Positions 28,144 to 38,328 of a DNA stretch of 64,000 nt are shown piece after piece. The stretch spans positions 2,294,001 to 2,358,000 of the forward strand of contig OZ253669.1 in NCBI GenBank assembly GCA_965263375.1, given 5' to 3'. The translations under genes and the position numbers were made by a program. Source of the stretch: JAJFFW01 sp965263375. GTDB lineage: Bacteria > Pseudomonadota > Alphaproteobacteria > Caulobacterales > Parvularculaceae. Position 1 is the stretch's first letter; each line of letters starts with the position of its first letter. A model generated the notes under the pieces. That model did no database searches and was not told the DNA's origin. It saw only the letters and a list, made by a program, of their open reading frames with translations.

Positions 28144-28863
28144 TTAAGCATCAAAGTCTATCTCAAAAAGATGCTCTAGGCTGGTCCTTTCCAACCCATG
28201 CTTTAAGTAGTCGTATGGGGTGATATTGACCGCTTTTAAGATAGCCCGCTCAATTTGCAGCCCATCATTATGCTGATTGGGCGTGATGCGCAGATCAATC
28301 ACGTTTACACAGGCTAGATCCTGCTCAAATGACTTCAGCGTCGCAAGCCCCCCGCCACACAGCCAACTTAAAATAATCCTATTGATTCCTTCATGGGCGA
28401 CCAAAAGCCCATTTTTCCAACGATACTGAAAAATCAGATTTTCCATCGCCATGGCGACCCTTTGTTGGGCCTCCATAAAGGACTCACCCGTCTCCAAAAA
28501 CCGAGCGCCTGGGGTATGGGCGTTATCAAACCCAAATGCGATTCGCGCGGCCGCCTCCTCACGACTTACGCCCTGCAGAAAGCCGGCTTTAATCTCTTCA
28601 AATCCAAAATCTTGCTGTAATTCCGGCGCGTTCTCATGAGCATCCAGGACGATTTCAGCTGTTTGCCGTGTCCGATCCAGTCCGGAAAAAAAAGCAATAT
28701 CAAAGGGTATGCGCCGCAACGCCTCACTCGCCGCTGTCGCTTGCTTTTGTCCCTCCGCAGTTAATTGCGCCATGCGCGGATCTTTTAGCGCGGGATCAAA
28801 ATAATCCACATGCCCGTGACGCATCAGATAAAGCCGACGTCGGCCTGTTCCTTCCATATTCAT
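28144..28863 (-). CDS. Histidine phosphatase family protein
   Basis: 239 residues with the catalytic RHG motif at 15-17 (YLMRHGHVDYF), the supporting Arg in GLDRTRQTAE, the Glu of the TGESFMEA segment and the second catalytic His in LLVAHEGINR. This is the phosphoglycerate-mutase-like branch that forms a phospho-His intermediate; members include cobalamin and sugar-phosphate phosphatases. An insertion around 100-125 and a C-terminal 40-residue extension are not typical of CobC or GpmA, so the substrate is unknown. AGGG precedes the ATG. Single gene, no helpful neighbours. Confidence 0.88.
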   Translation of the reverse strand: MNMEGTGRRRLYLMRHGHVDYFDPALKDPRMAQLTAEGQKQATAASEALRRIPFDIAFFSGLDRTRQTAEIVLDAHENAPELQQDFGFEEIKAGFLQGVSREEAAARIAFGFDNAHTPGARFLETGESFMEAQQRVAMAMENLIFQYRWKNGLLVAHEGINRIILSWLCGGGLATLKSFEQDLACVNVIDLRITPNQHNDGLQIERAILKAVNITPYDYLKHGLERTSLEHLFEIDFDA

Positions 28864-29029
28864 AGCCCTTGTTTCTATTCCGTCGGTATAGGCGCCGTCT
28901 CATCGCAAAGCCAGGATGAAAACGGTTAATAAACAAAGTGAACCCAAAAAAGCCAAACGCGCTCTCGCTTCCACTCGATAATAGTGATAGCCTGTCTTTC
29001 TAGGGGTACTACTATCTTACGGGTCTGGT

Positions 29030-30757
29030 GTGATACGGGGATACGTTTTAGCGAATATTGGGCGCCCGCAAGTTCTATTTGCGGGATGTTTTTTGCTGTT
29101 TTCAGCAATTTTCTTCGTCCTTTTTAACTATGCGACGCTGACCAATCCAAAGGCGGCGGAGAGCCGGTTTAATGCGCTCGCTGTTCTACAGGCGCCTGGC
29201 CGCGCTGCGCCTCATGGGGAGCGCGCGCTGGCGATGTATCGCGCTGACGGCGTTGATGAAGAAACCTTAGCGCCGCTAAAAGCGAAATTGGCGAAAGTTC
29301 AATTACGGCTGAATAAATTTGCACGCAGCGCGTCCCTCTTTGAACAAGCGCTCGCGTCACAATGGGGATCAAACCTTCAAAAGCCAGACCGTATCCAATT
29401 AGAGGATAAGTTAGCGCGGACCCATATCGCGGCGGGCGATCTTGAAAAAGCCATTTCAATCTACGCCATCCACCTTGATTATTCGGGCGATGAGGGCGCG
29501 CGCAGCTCTAATAAAGAGCAAGGCACCATTCAAGCTCTGTATGCAGAACGCATTGAAGCGGCTGGGGATTTATTCTCTGAAGCGTTAAAACCAACGGGAA
29601 GCCCCGAACAATTTGAAGGCGCCCCTCAGGTGCGCCTGGCCGCGGCGCAAAAAATGGATGAGCTCGGCGCTTTTTACGCCATGCGATCTAGCGGCGTGTA
29701 CGCCGCTGCGGGGCTATTGTCTTCATCTTATCAAATCAGACGTCAACTACTTGGCGGCGATCATCGAGACACCGTTCGGATTGCGCTGGTCTTAGGGCCG
29801 ATTTACACCCAGATGGGGCGCCTTAAAGATGCTGAAAGGCTTTATTTAGAAGCATTCCACGCTCAAGAAAAAGTGAAAGGCGCAAACAGCCCAGATCTTA
29901 GCCTCTACATCAAACTTCTTGTTGGCGTGTATCAGCAACAAGGGCGCACGACGGAAGCGCAAGCGCTTTATGATCACATGCAATCTCTCTTCCGAGACGC
30001 CTTTGGCGCGCAGCGCTATGCTGTCAACCGTCAGCGCGACCGCCGCCGAGATGTAGATCGGCCCGTTTCGCAATTTTTCTTGCTGGAATCGACATACAAG
30101 CCAAAGGACCTGGTGCGCGCATCCGACTATTCCATTCCGGTTAGTAAAGACCACAATCTCGACGAGATGAAAGTCCGTCTGGCATCTGATCAAGATGGAA
30201 GCGACCCTTTGGAAGCGAACTTGCCGGCGCGCCTCGCCCAGTTAATATCGCTTTGTCGCTCAGACTCAGGAGAACGCATCTCCTTGCGCTCGGGCTACCG
30301 GTCTTACAAAACACAACAGATGTTGTTTAAACTCAATGGCGCCAAGGGGAAAACCGCTCCGCCAGGAATGTCCGAACACCAACTAGGGCTAGCGGTCGAT
30401 ATTGATGTCAACGGCCGCCTTATGCGACGCAGCGACCGCACCTATCAATGTTTTGAGGAAAACGCCTATCAATATGGCTTCATCCTCTCCTTCCCTCCGG
30501 ACAACAATTATTTGCCAAGCGCCTCAGACCCGTTTGAGCCCTGGCATTGGCGATATGTCGGCGTCGACACGGCCCAGCTCTATCGCGAAGCCGGGCCTCT
30601 CAATAAGCCACAGGAATTTCTTGCCGCCCTTCCTTGTTATCGGGAACAAGCCGCCTCTGGTGCATATCGCGCCCTTGATCAAGCAGATATGTGTCTTCAA
30701 GCCGATAACACGCCGTCCTTAACCATGAAGGCGCTTGAAGAGCAGAAAAAACTCTAG
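29030..30757 (+). CDS. TPR protein with VanY-type D,D-carboxypeptidase domain
   Basis: 575 residues from a GTG at 29030 (no better start downstream). An N-terminal membrane anchor (about 13-33) leads to a TPR-like helical region (70-325; e.g. ALVLGPIYTQMGRLKDAERLYLEAF). The C-terminal domain (370-515) is a VanY/LAS metallopeptidase: H450 and D457 in SEHQLGLAVDID and H506 in EPWHWRYVG bind zinc, and E503 is the base. Such enzymes trim D-Ala-D-Ala or related peptide cross-links in peptidoglycan. The joined TPR part suggests placement by a protein partner in the periplasm. The frame ends with a polar tail. No vancomycin-type operon is near. Confidence 0.85.
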   Translation: MIRGYVLANIGRPQVLFAGCFLLFSAIFFVLFNYATLTNPKAAESRFNALAVLQAPGRAAPHGERALAMYRADGVDEETLAPLKAKLAKVQLRLNKFARSASLFEQALASQWGSNLQKPDRIQLEDKLARTHIAAGDLEKAISIYAIHLDYSGDEGARSSNKEQGTIQALYAERIEAAGDLFSEALKPTGSPEQFEGAPQVRLAAAQKMDELGAFYAMRSSGVYAAAGLLSSSYQIRRQLLGGDHRDTVRIALVLGPIYTQMGRLKDAERLYLEAFHAQEKVKGANSPDLSLYIKLLVGVYQQQGRTTEAQALYDHMQSLFRDAFGAQRYAVNRQRDRRRDVDRPVSQFFLLESTYKPKDLVRASDYSIPVSKDHNLDEMKVRLASDQDGSDPLEANLPARLAQLISLCRSDSGERISLRSGYRSYKTQQMLFKLNGAKGKTAPPGMSEHQLGLAVDIDVNGRLMRRSDRTYQCFEENAYQYGFILSFPPDNNYLPSASDPFEPWHWRYVGVDTAQLYREAGPLNKPQEFLAALPCYREQAASGAYRALDQADMCLQADNTPSLTMKALEEQKKL

Positions 30758-30883
30758 CCCAAGCATTTCTTGTCTCGCTTCGTGACGTTTGCCGCCCCCT
30801 CAAACAGACCTTTGTAAAAAATTCTGACCCACAGCAAGTTCTGGCCTGTTCTTTGAAACATGTTCCTTGCCGGCGACGATGCT

Positions 30884-30905
30884 GTCCCGTGATTGGCCAT
30901 GGGAC
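30884..30905. promoter_or_regulatory. Inverted repeat upstream of the PopA-like gene
   Basis: GTCCCGTG (30884-30891) and CATGGGAC (30898-30905) are near-perfect 8-bp arms six bases apart, 46 bp before the start codon at 30951. It is an operator or 5'-UTR hairpin candidate; no family match is claimed. Confidence 0.3.
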
Positions 30906-30950
30906 ACGTCGATATTGGTTCTTCGCCGGGTGGGGAGAGAGTATTAGGTC

Positions 30951-32297
30951 ATGTCGCAACCGTCAGTTAGCCCGGTTAGGGCCCGCTTTGCATGGATTTC
31001 ACCACAACAAACAGCGCCTGACGCTGAGCTAAGTGATGCGCTAAGGCGCGCAGGTTATCGCCTTCATGCCCCTGGAGCGACGCTAAAAGCGGAACTAGCG
31101 CTTATCGATCTGCGTCATACACTCATCACCGGCGCTTTGACTCGTCAATTGTCAACCGAAGGGCGCGCCGCCGCGCCGCATGGCGATATCATCTTTCTTG
31201 CTGACGCAAATATTGATGCTGTCTCGCGCGCACATTTACGCAAAAGCGGCACGTACATTCTCTATGATAACACCCCTCAACCGTTGATCGCACATTTACG
31301 CGAAACATTGCGCAACCTACGTTTCCAGGAAGAGGCTGGTGAACGCTTAAAAAGCCTGACGGCGGCCGACGCCCTGGCGCCGCTAAAACCCTTAAAATAC
31401 AAAGATGGCGGCCGCATTCTTTTTTCCGGCGTTCCTAGCCCTGAGGCGTTAGAGGCCATAAACGCCGTGCAAAAAGAAGGCTTTGAAATCGAAACCGCAA
31501 TGACACCAGCCCAAACCGTCGCGGCAATCAATTCGCGCCCTTATGCTTGCGCGATTTTCTCCCCATCGGCGCCGAGCGACCCTTTAAAATCAATTGCGGC
31601 GGCGATAAGGCGCAAACGCTCCCTATCGGCGATGCCGGTCGTGTTTATTGATGACACCCAGCCTGCATCATCTTCTCACTTGATTAAAGAACAAATCGAA
31701 AAAGACCTTGGCGCTGTTATTCACCGGGCAATTAAAACAGCGCGGCAAAAAAGATTGCTCCGACAAATCTTTAACAATCGGCGCCATGCCTCAATTATCG
31801 ATCCGCATACAAATACATACTCAGCACCTTTCTTTGCCCGCCATGCAGCACGCCTTTTCGCACGCGCCGAAGAGACAGACCGCCCTTTAAGCTTTGCGTT
31901 GTTTAAAATCGGCTTACCTGGCTTTCTTGGCGACACAGCCGAGCAACGGCTTGCCCCAATGAAAGAAGCCGCAGAACTAATCAGCCGTGCGTGTCGGCAA
32001 GAGGACCTGCTTGCGCGTCTTGCGCCAGACGCCTTCGTTCTAACGTTACCGAATGTCACCGAAGAAGACGGCGTGCGCATAGTCGAACGCACAACAGCCG
32101 TGCTAAAAACAACGATGTTTGAAAATCCAAATACAGATGTAGGTACTGACGAAAAAATCTTTGGTCTTTCCGTCAATGCCCATACAATTGTACGAGAGCA
32201 AGGAACATGCGTTGAACAAATTGTTGCAAAATTGTTGGCCCAAACAACGGCGGAATACGACACAGACGCGTCTTTAGCCGCTTATCCTTGGGCGTAA
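30951..32297 (+). CDS. PopA-like protein: two receiver-like domains plus degenerate GGDEF
   Basis: 448 residues. Residues 12-125 and 150-265 resemble response-regulator receiver folds but lack the Asp/Lys set, so phosphorylation is doubtful. Residues 280-435 follow the GGDEF plan (IDPHTNTYSAPFF at its start), but the active-site GGDEF is APDAF at 358-362. The inhibitory I-site motif RxxD is intact as RQED at 349-352, at exactly the distance seen in PleD. The combination of dead active site, intact I-site and REC-REC-GGDEF order is that of Caulobacter PopA, a c-di-GMP receptor that helps degrade CtrA in the cell cycle. Orthology is inferred from architecture only. Single gene, next to mfd. Confidence 0.75.
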   Translation: MSQPSVSPVRARFAWISPQQTAPDAELSDALRRAGYRLHAPGATLKAELALIDLRHTLITGALTRQLSTEGRAAAPHGDIIFLADANIDAVSRAHLRKSGTYILYDNTPQPLIAHLRETLRNLRFQEEAGERLKSLTAADALAPLKPLKYKDGGRILFSGVPSPEALEAINAVQKEGFEIETAMTPAQTVAAINSRPYACAIFSPSAPSDPLKSIAAAIRRKRSLSAMPVVFIDDTQPASSSHLIKEQIEKDLGAVIHRAIKTARQKRLLRQIFNNRRHASIIDPHTNTYSAPFFARHAARLFARAEETDRPLSFALFKIGLPGFLGDTAEQRLAPMKEAAELISRACRQEDLLARLAPDAFVLTLPNVTEEDGVRIVERTTAVLKTTMFENPNTDVGTDEKIFGLSVNAHTIVREQGTCVEQIVAKLLAQTTAEYDTDASLAAYPWA

Positions 32298-32312
32298 GGA
32301 CGAACTAGCGCC

Positions 32313-35300
32313 TTAAGCCGCCTCAAGGGCGATTTCCTGTAACAAGTCAATAACGCGCTTACACCCTTTAAGGCGGGCCTTTTCGTCCGGCCAAACCTGG
32401 CGGAAAACCAATTTTTGATCAGGGCGCAACTTTACGTCATAGGGCGCAGAAGAAATATAAGCGACCAGCCCGGCAGGGTTCGCAAATTCATCATTACGGA
32501 AAGTCACAACGGCGCCTTTAGGTCCGGCGTCAATTTTCGCAACGCCAGCAACTTTACAAGCGCCCTTAATCACAACAATCTGCAAAAGGTGCTCCACTGC
32601 CACAGGCAGAGGACCAAAGCGATCGATCATTTCAGCCGCGAACCCATCAATCTCGCCCTGCTCACTCAGATCACCTAAGCGGCGATAAAGCGCCATGCGC
32701 ACATTCAAATCCGCAACATATTCTTCTGGAATTAACACCGCCGCGCCAAGGTTAATTTGCGGCGACCAGGCATCTTCGCCGCCAACCTCGCCCCCTTCAC
32801 GCAGCTCCGCCACTGCTTCTTCCAACATATGTTGGTACAGCTCAACCCCAACCTCTTTCACTTGACCTGACTGCTCTTCACCAAGAAGGTTTCCTGCACC
32901 GCGGATATCCAGGTCATGCGAGGCCAAAGTAAAGCCAGCGCCCAGCGTATCCAACGACTGCATTACTTTTAAGCGACGCTCCGCGCCGGCGGTCAATGCT
33001 TTGCGTTCCGGCGTTGTTAAATAAGCATAAGCGCGTAATTTTGAGCGCCCGACCCGGCCACGCAACTGGTAAAGCTGGGCGAGGCCAAAATTATCAGCGC
33101 GGTGAATGATGATCGTATTCGCTGTTGGAATATCAAGACCAGACTCAACAATCGTCGTAGAAACGAGCACATCAAACTTGCCGTCATAAAAGGCGTTCAT
33201 GATATCTTCAAGTTCACCGCCCGGCATCTGACCATGCGCGACTTTATAACGGAGCTCCGGCACGCTTTCGTTTAAAAACTCTTCTATTCCGGCAAGGTCG
33301 GCAATACGCGGCGCCACATAAAAGCTTTGTCCGCCGCGATAATGTTCACGCAGCAATGTCTCGCGCGCCACTACCGGATCAAAAGGACCAACGCTGGTGC
33401 GAACAGCCAGACGGTCAACCGGCGGGGTTGTGATGAGCGAAAGATCACGCACCCCGCTCATGGCGAGTTGCAGCGTCCGCGGTATCGGCGTTGCTGTCAG
33501 CGTCAAGACATGGGTGTCGGCGCGATATTCTTTTAAGCGCTCTTTATGCTTCACGCCAAAATGCTGCTCTTCATCAACGACCAACATGCCGAGGTCGGAA
33601 AATTTAATGGTCTTTGCGAGTAAAGCATGAGTGCCAACCACAATATCGACCTGCCCGCTGGCAAGCCCGGCCCTGGTCTCACTGGCGTCTTTTGAACCTA
33701 CAAGACGCGATAAAGGCCGAACATTAACGGGAAACCCGCGGAAGCGCTCAGAGAAGTTCTTATAATGCTGGCGCGCTAGCAATGTCGTCGGTGCAATAAC
33801 AGCCACTTGCCGCCCAGTCATCGCAACAACGAACGCCGCTCGTAAGGCAACCTCTGTCTTACCAAAACCAACGTCGCCGCAAACCAGCCGATCCATCGGC
33901 GATCCTTTAGCAAGATCTTCGATGACATCAGCAATGGCGTTTTCTTGGTCTTCCGTCTCCGAATAGGCAAAACGCGCACAGAATTCATCATAAACGCCCT
34001 GTTGCGGCGAGATTGTATCGGTCGTGCGTAATTGACGCTTGGCGGCGATAGCGATTAATTGCTCCGCCATCATCTTAATTTTGGCGCGCATTTTCGACTT
34101 GCGCCCCTGCCAGGCTGTACCGCCAAGTTTATCTAGCTGGGCGTTTGGATCATCAGACCCAAAGCGCGAAAGCAAATCGATATTCTCAACGGGCAAGAAC
34201 AGACGATCCCCGCCATGATATTCAAGCAGTAGGCAGTCATGGGGCGCGCCTTGCACATCAAGCGCCTCAAGCCCCTGATAGCGCCCCACGCCATGCTCCA
34301 CATGAACGATCAAATCACCCGGCTGGAGCGAGGAGGCTTCAGTGAGGAAGTTTTCCGCCCGCTTTTTTCGCCCACGACGCACCAACCGATCGCCAAGAAT
34401 ATCCTGCTCGGAAATAAAAACCGCATCGCTTGTTGAAAACCCCGTCTCAAGGCCAAGAGGAATTACGACAATATTGTTCTCATTTGCTATCGCCGTTGGC
34501 CAATCATTGACCAAAACAATCCGACCTACGGATTGTCCTTCACTATGGTCGCTTAAAACGCTCTGCATACGATCGGCTGAGCCTTCCGACCAACAAGCAA
34601 TATAGACTTTCTTTTTCTCGTTGATACAGTCTTTGGCATACGCGATCACAGCATCAAAGACATTAAGGTTTTCAGCAGCGCGCTCAGCGGCGAAACTGCG
34701 CCCAATCTTCGCGCCGAAAGAGTAAGTGCGCCGACCTTCCGGCGCGGAAAATGGCGATATATTTCTAAAAGGAACGGCGTCAAGCGCCGCCCCCCAGCTC
34801 TTTTCCGTCAGGTAAAGTGCATCCGGCTTTAATGGACGATAGGTCGGCGCTTGAAAAGCTTTGTTCTTGCCTTCACCCGCATCTAAAAATTCCGCACGCG
34901 CCTCGTAATAGTCCGCAACAGACTTAATTCGGTCAGCAGCGGCTTCATCGGCTAAATGCTCCATTACAAACAGACCACCTGGCGCAAAATCAAACAGCGT
35001 GTTGGTTTGTTCGTACAACAATGGAAGCCAATGCTCCATCCCAGCATATTTCCGCCCCGCGCTTACCGCCTCATAGACAGGGTCATCACCCGCGGGGCCA
35101 AATGTTGCGACATACCCTTTACGAAACCGAGAAATTGTTTCATCCGTCAAAAGTGCTTCTGTCGCCGCCGCAAGTTCAAACTGATGCAACTGGCGCGTCG
35201 TACGCTGAGTTACCGGATCAAAAGAACGAATGCTTTCAAGCTGATCGCCAAAAAAGTCGAGACGCACCGGTTCATCAGCGCCTGGCGGAAAAATATCAAT

Positions 35301-35846
35301 CAAACCGCCGCGGACAGCAAACTCCCCGGCCTCGCGTACCGTGCTCGCCCGGGCGTAACCATTCGCCGCCAAATAGGCGTTTAAACTATCGATATTGACG
35401 CTCTCGCCTGGTTTGGCCGCAAAAGACGCCGCCTCGATCAGGTTTTTGGGCGGCGTCCGCTGTAAGGCAGCGTTTACTGAGGTTATCACGATCAACGGCG
35501 CCGCACCGTCATAACGCAGCATGAGCCCCAAAGCCGCCATCCGCGCAGCGGTCACAGCCGCTGTCGGTGATGTGCGGTCATAAGGCAAACAGTCCCAAGC
35601 GGGCAGCTGAACTTGCGCTATCTCAGGGGCGAAAAACCGTAACGTCTGGGCCATCGTTGCGGCCCGCCCACCGTCGCGGGCAATATAGACAAGCACGCCG
35701 CCCCGGGTTTTAGCGGCGTTCGCAAGAGCAAGCGCATCCGCCCCTTCCGGCGCATCATAGACCGTTAAAGCGCCATCATCACGCCACGCTTCATCCGTTC
35801 CAATTATCGCAGAACCGGAAACCATTCCGTTGGTTTTGCCTGTCAT
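32313..35846 (-). CDS. mfd: Transcription-repair coupling factor Mfd
   Basis: 1177 residues from the ATG at 35846 (MTGKTNG); the longer frame to 35963 adds an unlikely tail. Domain order is N-terminal UvrB-like part (about 30-340), RNA-polymerase interaction domain (LQPGDLIVHVEHGVGRYQGLE), SF2 translocase with Walker A CGDVGFGKTEVALRAAF, DEEQHFGVKH and TATPIPRTLQLAM, and the C-terminal autoinhibitory domain. Mfd removes RNA polymerase stalled at DNA lesions and brings in UvrA. Length and motifs are standard. It is divergent from the ClpP-like gene, with 95 bp between starts. Confidence 0.97.
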   Translation of the reverse strand: MTGKTNGMVSGSAIIGTDEAWRDDGALTVYDAPEGADALALANAAKTRGGVLVYIARDGGRAATMAQTLRFFAPEIAQVQLPAWDCLPYDRTSPTAAVTAARMAALGLMLRYDGAAPLIVITSVNAALQRTPPKNLIEAASFAAKPGESVNIDSLNAYLAANGYARASTVREAGEFAVRGGLIDIFPPGADEPVRLDFFGDQLESIRSFDPVTQRTTRQLHQFELAAATEALLTDETISRFRKGYVATFGPAGDDPVYEAVSAGRKYAGMEHWLPLLYEQTNTLFDFAPGGLFVMEHLADEAAADRIKSVADYYEARAEFLDAGEGKNKAFQAPTYRPLKPDALYLTEKSWGAALDAVPFRNISPFSAPEGRRTYSFGAKIGRSFAAERAAENLNVFDAVIAYAKDCINEKKKVYIACWSEGSADRMQSVLSDHSEGQSVGRIVLVNDWPTAIANENNIVVIPLGLETGFSTSDAVFISEQDILGDRLVRRGRKKRAENFLTEASSLQPGDLIVHVEHGVGRYQGLEALDVQGAPHDCLLLEYHGGDRLFLPVENIDLLSRFGSDDPNAQLDKLGGTAWQGRKSKMRAKIKMMAEQLIAIAAKRQLRTTDTISPQQGVYDEFCARFAYSETEDQENAIADVIEDLAKGSPMDRLVCGDVGFGKTEVALRAAFVVAMTGRQVAVIAPTTLLARQHYKNFSERFRGFPVNVRPLSRLVGSKDASETRAGLASGQVDIVVGTHALLAKTIKFSDLGMLVVDEEQHFGVKHKERLKEYRADTHVLTLTATPIPRTLQLAMSGVRDLSLITTPPVDRLAVRTSVGPFDPVVARETLLREHYRGGQSFYVAPRIADLAGIEEFLNESVPELRYKVAHGQMPGGELEDIMNAFYDGKFDVLVSTTIVESGLDIPTANTIIIHRADNFGLAQLYQLRGRVGRSKLRAYAYLTTPERKALTAGAERRLKVMQSLDTLGAGFTLASHDLDIRGAGNLLGEEQSGQVKEVGVELYQHMLEEAVAELREGGEVGGEDAWSPQINLGAAVLIPEEYVADLNVRMALYRRLGDLSEQGEIDGFAAEMIDRFGPLPVAVEHLLQIVVIKGACKVAGVAKIDAGPKGAVVTFRNDEFANPAGLVAYISSAPYDVKLRPDQKLVFRQVWPDEKARLKGCKRVIDLLQEIALEAA

Positions 35847-35941
35847 TGTTACTACTCGATTTTCTACTATTTTGTCCGCGGGCTCTTGTCGATTTTGAGC
35901 TGAGTGACCTAACCCGCGCAGCGCGCTGGCGCAAGACTTGT

Positions 35942-36616
35942 ATGCGCCAGAAGAGAAGGCCATCTATATATCCCATGCAGTCATCTTTTCTTGCCCGCAT
36001 TGCCTTATTGGTCGCTTTTGCAGCACTGGTGCTTATCGCCCTGCGCTTTGAACACAGCTTTTACGGCGATCGCGGGCGGCTGACCGTAAGCTACGAGCCT
36101 GACGAGATTGTTTTTTCTTGGCGTGGCCCCATTGAAATGCCAATGGCGCGCCAACTCGCCAAAGCCTTTGACGACCATTTAGATCGCAAATCTCAAGCGA
36201 CGTTAGTCCTTGATTCGCCAGGCGGATCGATCAGAGAGGGCGAAGCGGTAATCACCCTTTTAAAGAAAATCAAACAACACCATTTAGTAGAAACCCGGGT
36301 CGAGGCGCGGCGACGTTGTCTTTCGATGTGCGTGCCGATTTATCTGCAAGGCGACGATCGCACAGCCGCCCCATCCTCTCGCTGGATGTTTCACGAACCT
36401 CGCACGTTTGACGCTATAACGGGCGAGGAAATTAATCGTCCCGCCTTAGAACGACAGTACACCAATTGGCGATTCTTTAAACGTTACTTCGAAAATTCCG
36501 AAATGGACCCTGCCTGGGCGGCAAGGTTGGCCCAAGATTGGCGCGGTAAAGACATCTGGCGCACCGGCCAACAACTCTATGATGAAAGATCAAACGTGAT
36601 CCTTCATCTAAATTGA
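35942..36616 (+). CDS. Membrane-anchored ClpP/crotonase-like periplasmic protein
   Basis: About 224 residues from the ATG at 35942; an ATG at 35975 (MQSSFLAR) is an equally possible start, and neither has a strong ribosome site. A single N-terminal membrane segment (SFLARIALLVAFAALVLIAL) precedes a domain with the ClpP/crotonase features of periplasmic COG3904-type proteins: a VLDSPGGSIREGEAV oxyanion turn and CLSMCVPIYLQG, where the Ser between two Cys would be the nucleophile, followed by WMFHEP. It may be a periplasmic serine protease or an inactive relative; substrate unknown. It converges closely with the transporter gene (17 bp). Confidence 0.75.
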   Translation: MRQKRRPSIYPMQSSFLARIALLVAFAALVLIALRFEHSFYGDRGRLTVSYEPDEIVFSWRGPIEMPMARQLAKAFDDHLDRKSQATLVLDSPGGSIREGEAVITLLKKIKQHHLVETRVEARRRCLSMCVPIYLQGDDRTAAPSSRWMFHEPRTFDAITGEEINRPALERQYTNWRFFKRYFENSEMDPAWAARLAQDWRGKDIWRTGQQLYDERSNVILHLN

Positions 36617-36633
36617 CAGGCTGTTTGCGCTCA

Positions 36634-38142
36634 TCAGCCCTTAAGCAAGGGCGCGATAATCGCCCCGTAAACAATGACCACGCCGATCGCCACAGGACAA
36701 ATATAGCGGATCAAAAAACGCCACCGCTGAAACCAAACTTCAGATTTAAAGCCAATCGCCTCCCTGGCTGTTGATGCGGTGACCACCCATCCTGCAAAAA
36801 CGGCTGTAATAAAACCGGAAAGCGGCAAAAGAATATCAGTCAAGGCACTGAGAAAATCGAGCAACACCATCCCCTCAAACAAGGGCGCGCCGTCCAGCGG
36901 CTTCCAAGTGTTTAGGAAAAAGGCCTGATCTTCGCCATTGGGCCCAACCGTTGGGACCTGACTAAATATATTGAGCAAGCCAAGTATAAAGATCACCGCC
37001 CCTAAAACGATTGCCGCCATGACACGGTGATTACCCTCGCTTTGTTCATCAACCCATCTCGTTGAAGTCTCAAGCAATGCAATCGAAGACGTTACCGCCG
37101 CAAAAAACGCGAGCAAGAAGAAGGCAAGGCCAAAAACCCCGCCAACTGGCATTGCTTGAAACGCCAAGGGAAGCGTAACGAACATTAAGACCGGGCCGGA
37201 AGCCGCATCTAGTCCCATGCCAAAAACGATCGGGAAAATAGCGAGCCCAGCAATCACCCCAACCGCAGTATCAGAAAGCGCAATAACCCGAGCGGACCGC
37301 GGCAAATCCTGGTCCCGTTGCATATAAGCGCCATAAGTCGCCATCAAAGCGGACCCTAAACCGATTGAGAAAAAAGCTTGCCCAAGGGCCGCAGAGATAA
37401 CGGACCCGTTTGAGATCCCGGACCAAAGATCGCCAAAATGCGGCACGATCAAGAAATTAGCCCCCGCAACAGCATCCCCCTCAATAAGTGAAAAGATGAA
37501 CAGAACGAGCAAGAGGACAAAAAAGGCTGGCATCAAAATTGTCACCGCTTTCTCAATGCCTCCCTTCACTCCGCGCGCAACAATCGCAACAGTGACCATC
37601 ATAAAAATCGCATGATAAAAAATCATCCGCGCCGGATCATTTAACAACTGACCTAATAGCGCGCTCGTTTCTTCTGGCGTGCGGCCCGAAAAAGCCCCCG
37701 CGCCAAGCCCCGCGAACCCGTCGCGCATCACCGCCCCAATTAAGTCGCCGCCAATCATAACCGCATAGGCCATCACCCAACCAGCGATTACTGAATAGAA
37801 TGTAAGGATGATGAAAGATCCAAGCATCCCTAACCACGACTGTAACGCCCACCAGCTGGAACGCCCCTCGCTGGCGGCGATTGTAACGACGCTGCCGACA
37901 GCAGACTTCCCGCCGCGCCGACCGATAAAAAGCTCTGCTGTCAGAACAGGCAAGCCGATCGCCAACACGCATATCACATACAACAGGACAAACGCCCCGC
38001 CGCCATTTTCCCCAGCAACATAAGGAAATCGCCATAGGTTCCCCAAACCCACAGCAGACCCAATCGCCGCTAAAATAAAAGCGGAACGCGAAGACCAAGT
38101 CTCCACACCACTATTTATTGTTTCTTGTGATGATGGTTGCAT
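36634..38142 (-). CDS. Sodium-dependent transporter, NSS (SNF) family
   Basis: 502 residues from the ATG at 38142; the TTG at 38169 in the same frame is less likely. It has the eleven to twelve hydrophobic helices of the neurotransmitter:sodium symporters (LeuT fold). The signature first helix is RSAFILAAIGSAVGLGNLWRF with its unwound GSAVGLGN sodium/substrate site, followed by ENGGGAFVLLYV. Bacterial members import amino acids or related compounds with sodium, consistent with a marine habitat. The substrate cannot be read from the sequence. Monocistronic. Confidence 0.93.
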   Translation of the reverse strand: MQPSSQETINSGVETWSSRSAFILAAIGSAVGLGNLWRFPYVAGENGGGAFVLLYVICVLAIGLPVLTAELFIGRRGGKSAVGSVVTIAASEGRSSWWALQSWLGMLGSFIILTFYSVIAGWVMAYAVMIGGDLIGAVMRDGFAGLGAGAFSGRTPEETSALLGQLLNDPARMIFYHAIFMMVTVAIVARGVKGGIEKAVTILMPAFFVLLLVLFIFSLIEGDAVAGANFLIVPHFGDLWSGISNGSVISAALGQAFFSIGLGSALMATYGAYMQRDQDLPRSARVIALSDTAVGVIAGLAIFPIVFGMGLDAASGPVLMFVTLPLAFQAMPVGGVFGLAFFLLAFFAAVTSSIALLETSTRWVDEQSEGNHRVMAAIVLGAVIFILGLLNIFSQVPTVGPNGEDQAFFLNTWKPLDGAPLFEGMVLLDFLSALTDILLPLSGFITAVFAGWVVTASTAREAIGFKSEVWFQRWRFLIRYICPVAIGVVIVYGAIIAPLLKG

Positions 38143-38328
38143 ATTAAGGCCCCGATATTTGTCCGCCAAACGCCTCTGGTGAAAACTAAATGACTAAACT
38201 CCCGATAAATTAACGCTATCGAACGCCATATTTATAGAAATCTTTACCAATCTTGGAAAATGTTAGAGTGTTGCGGACCGAAGATAGAAAACGTTTATAA
38301 GCAGGTCATCACATGGGGGAAAGACCAT

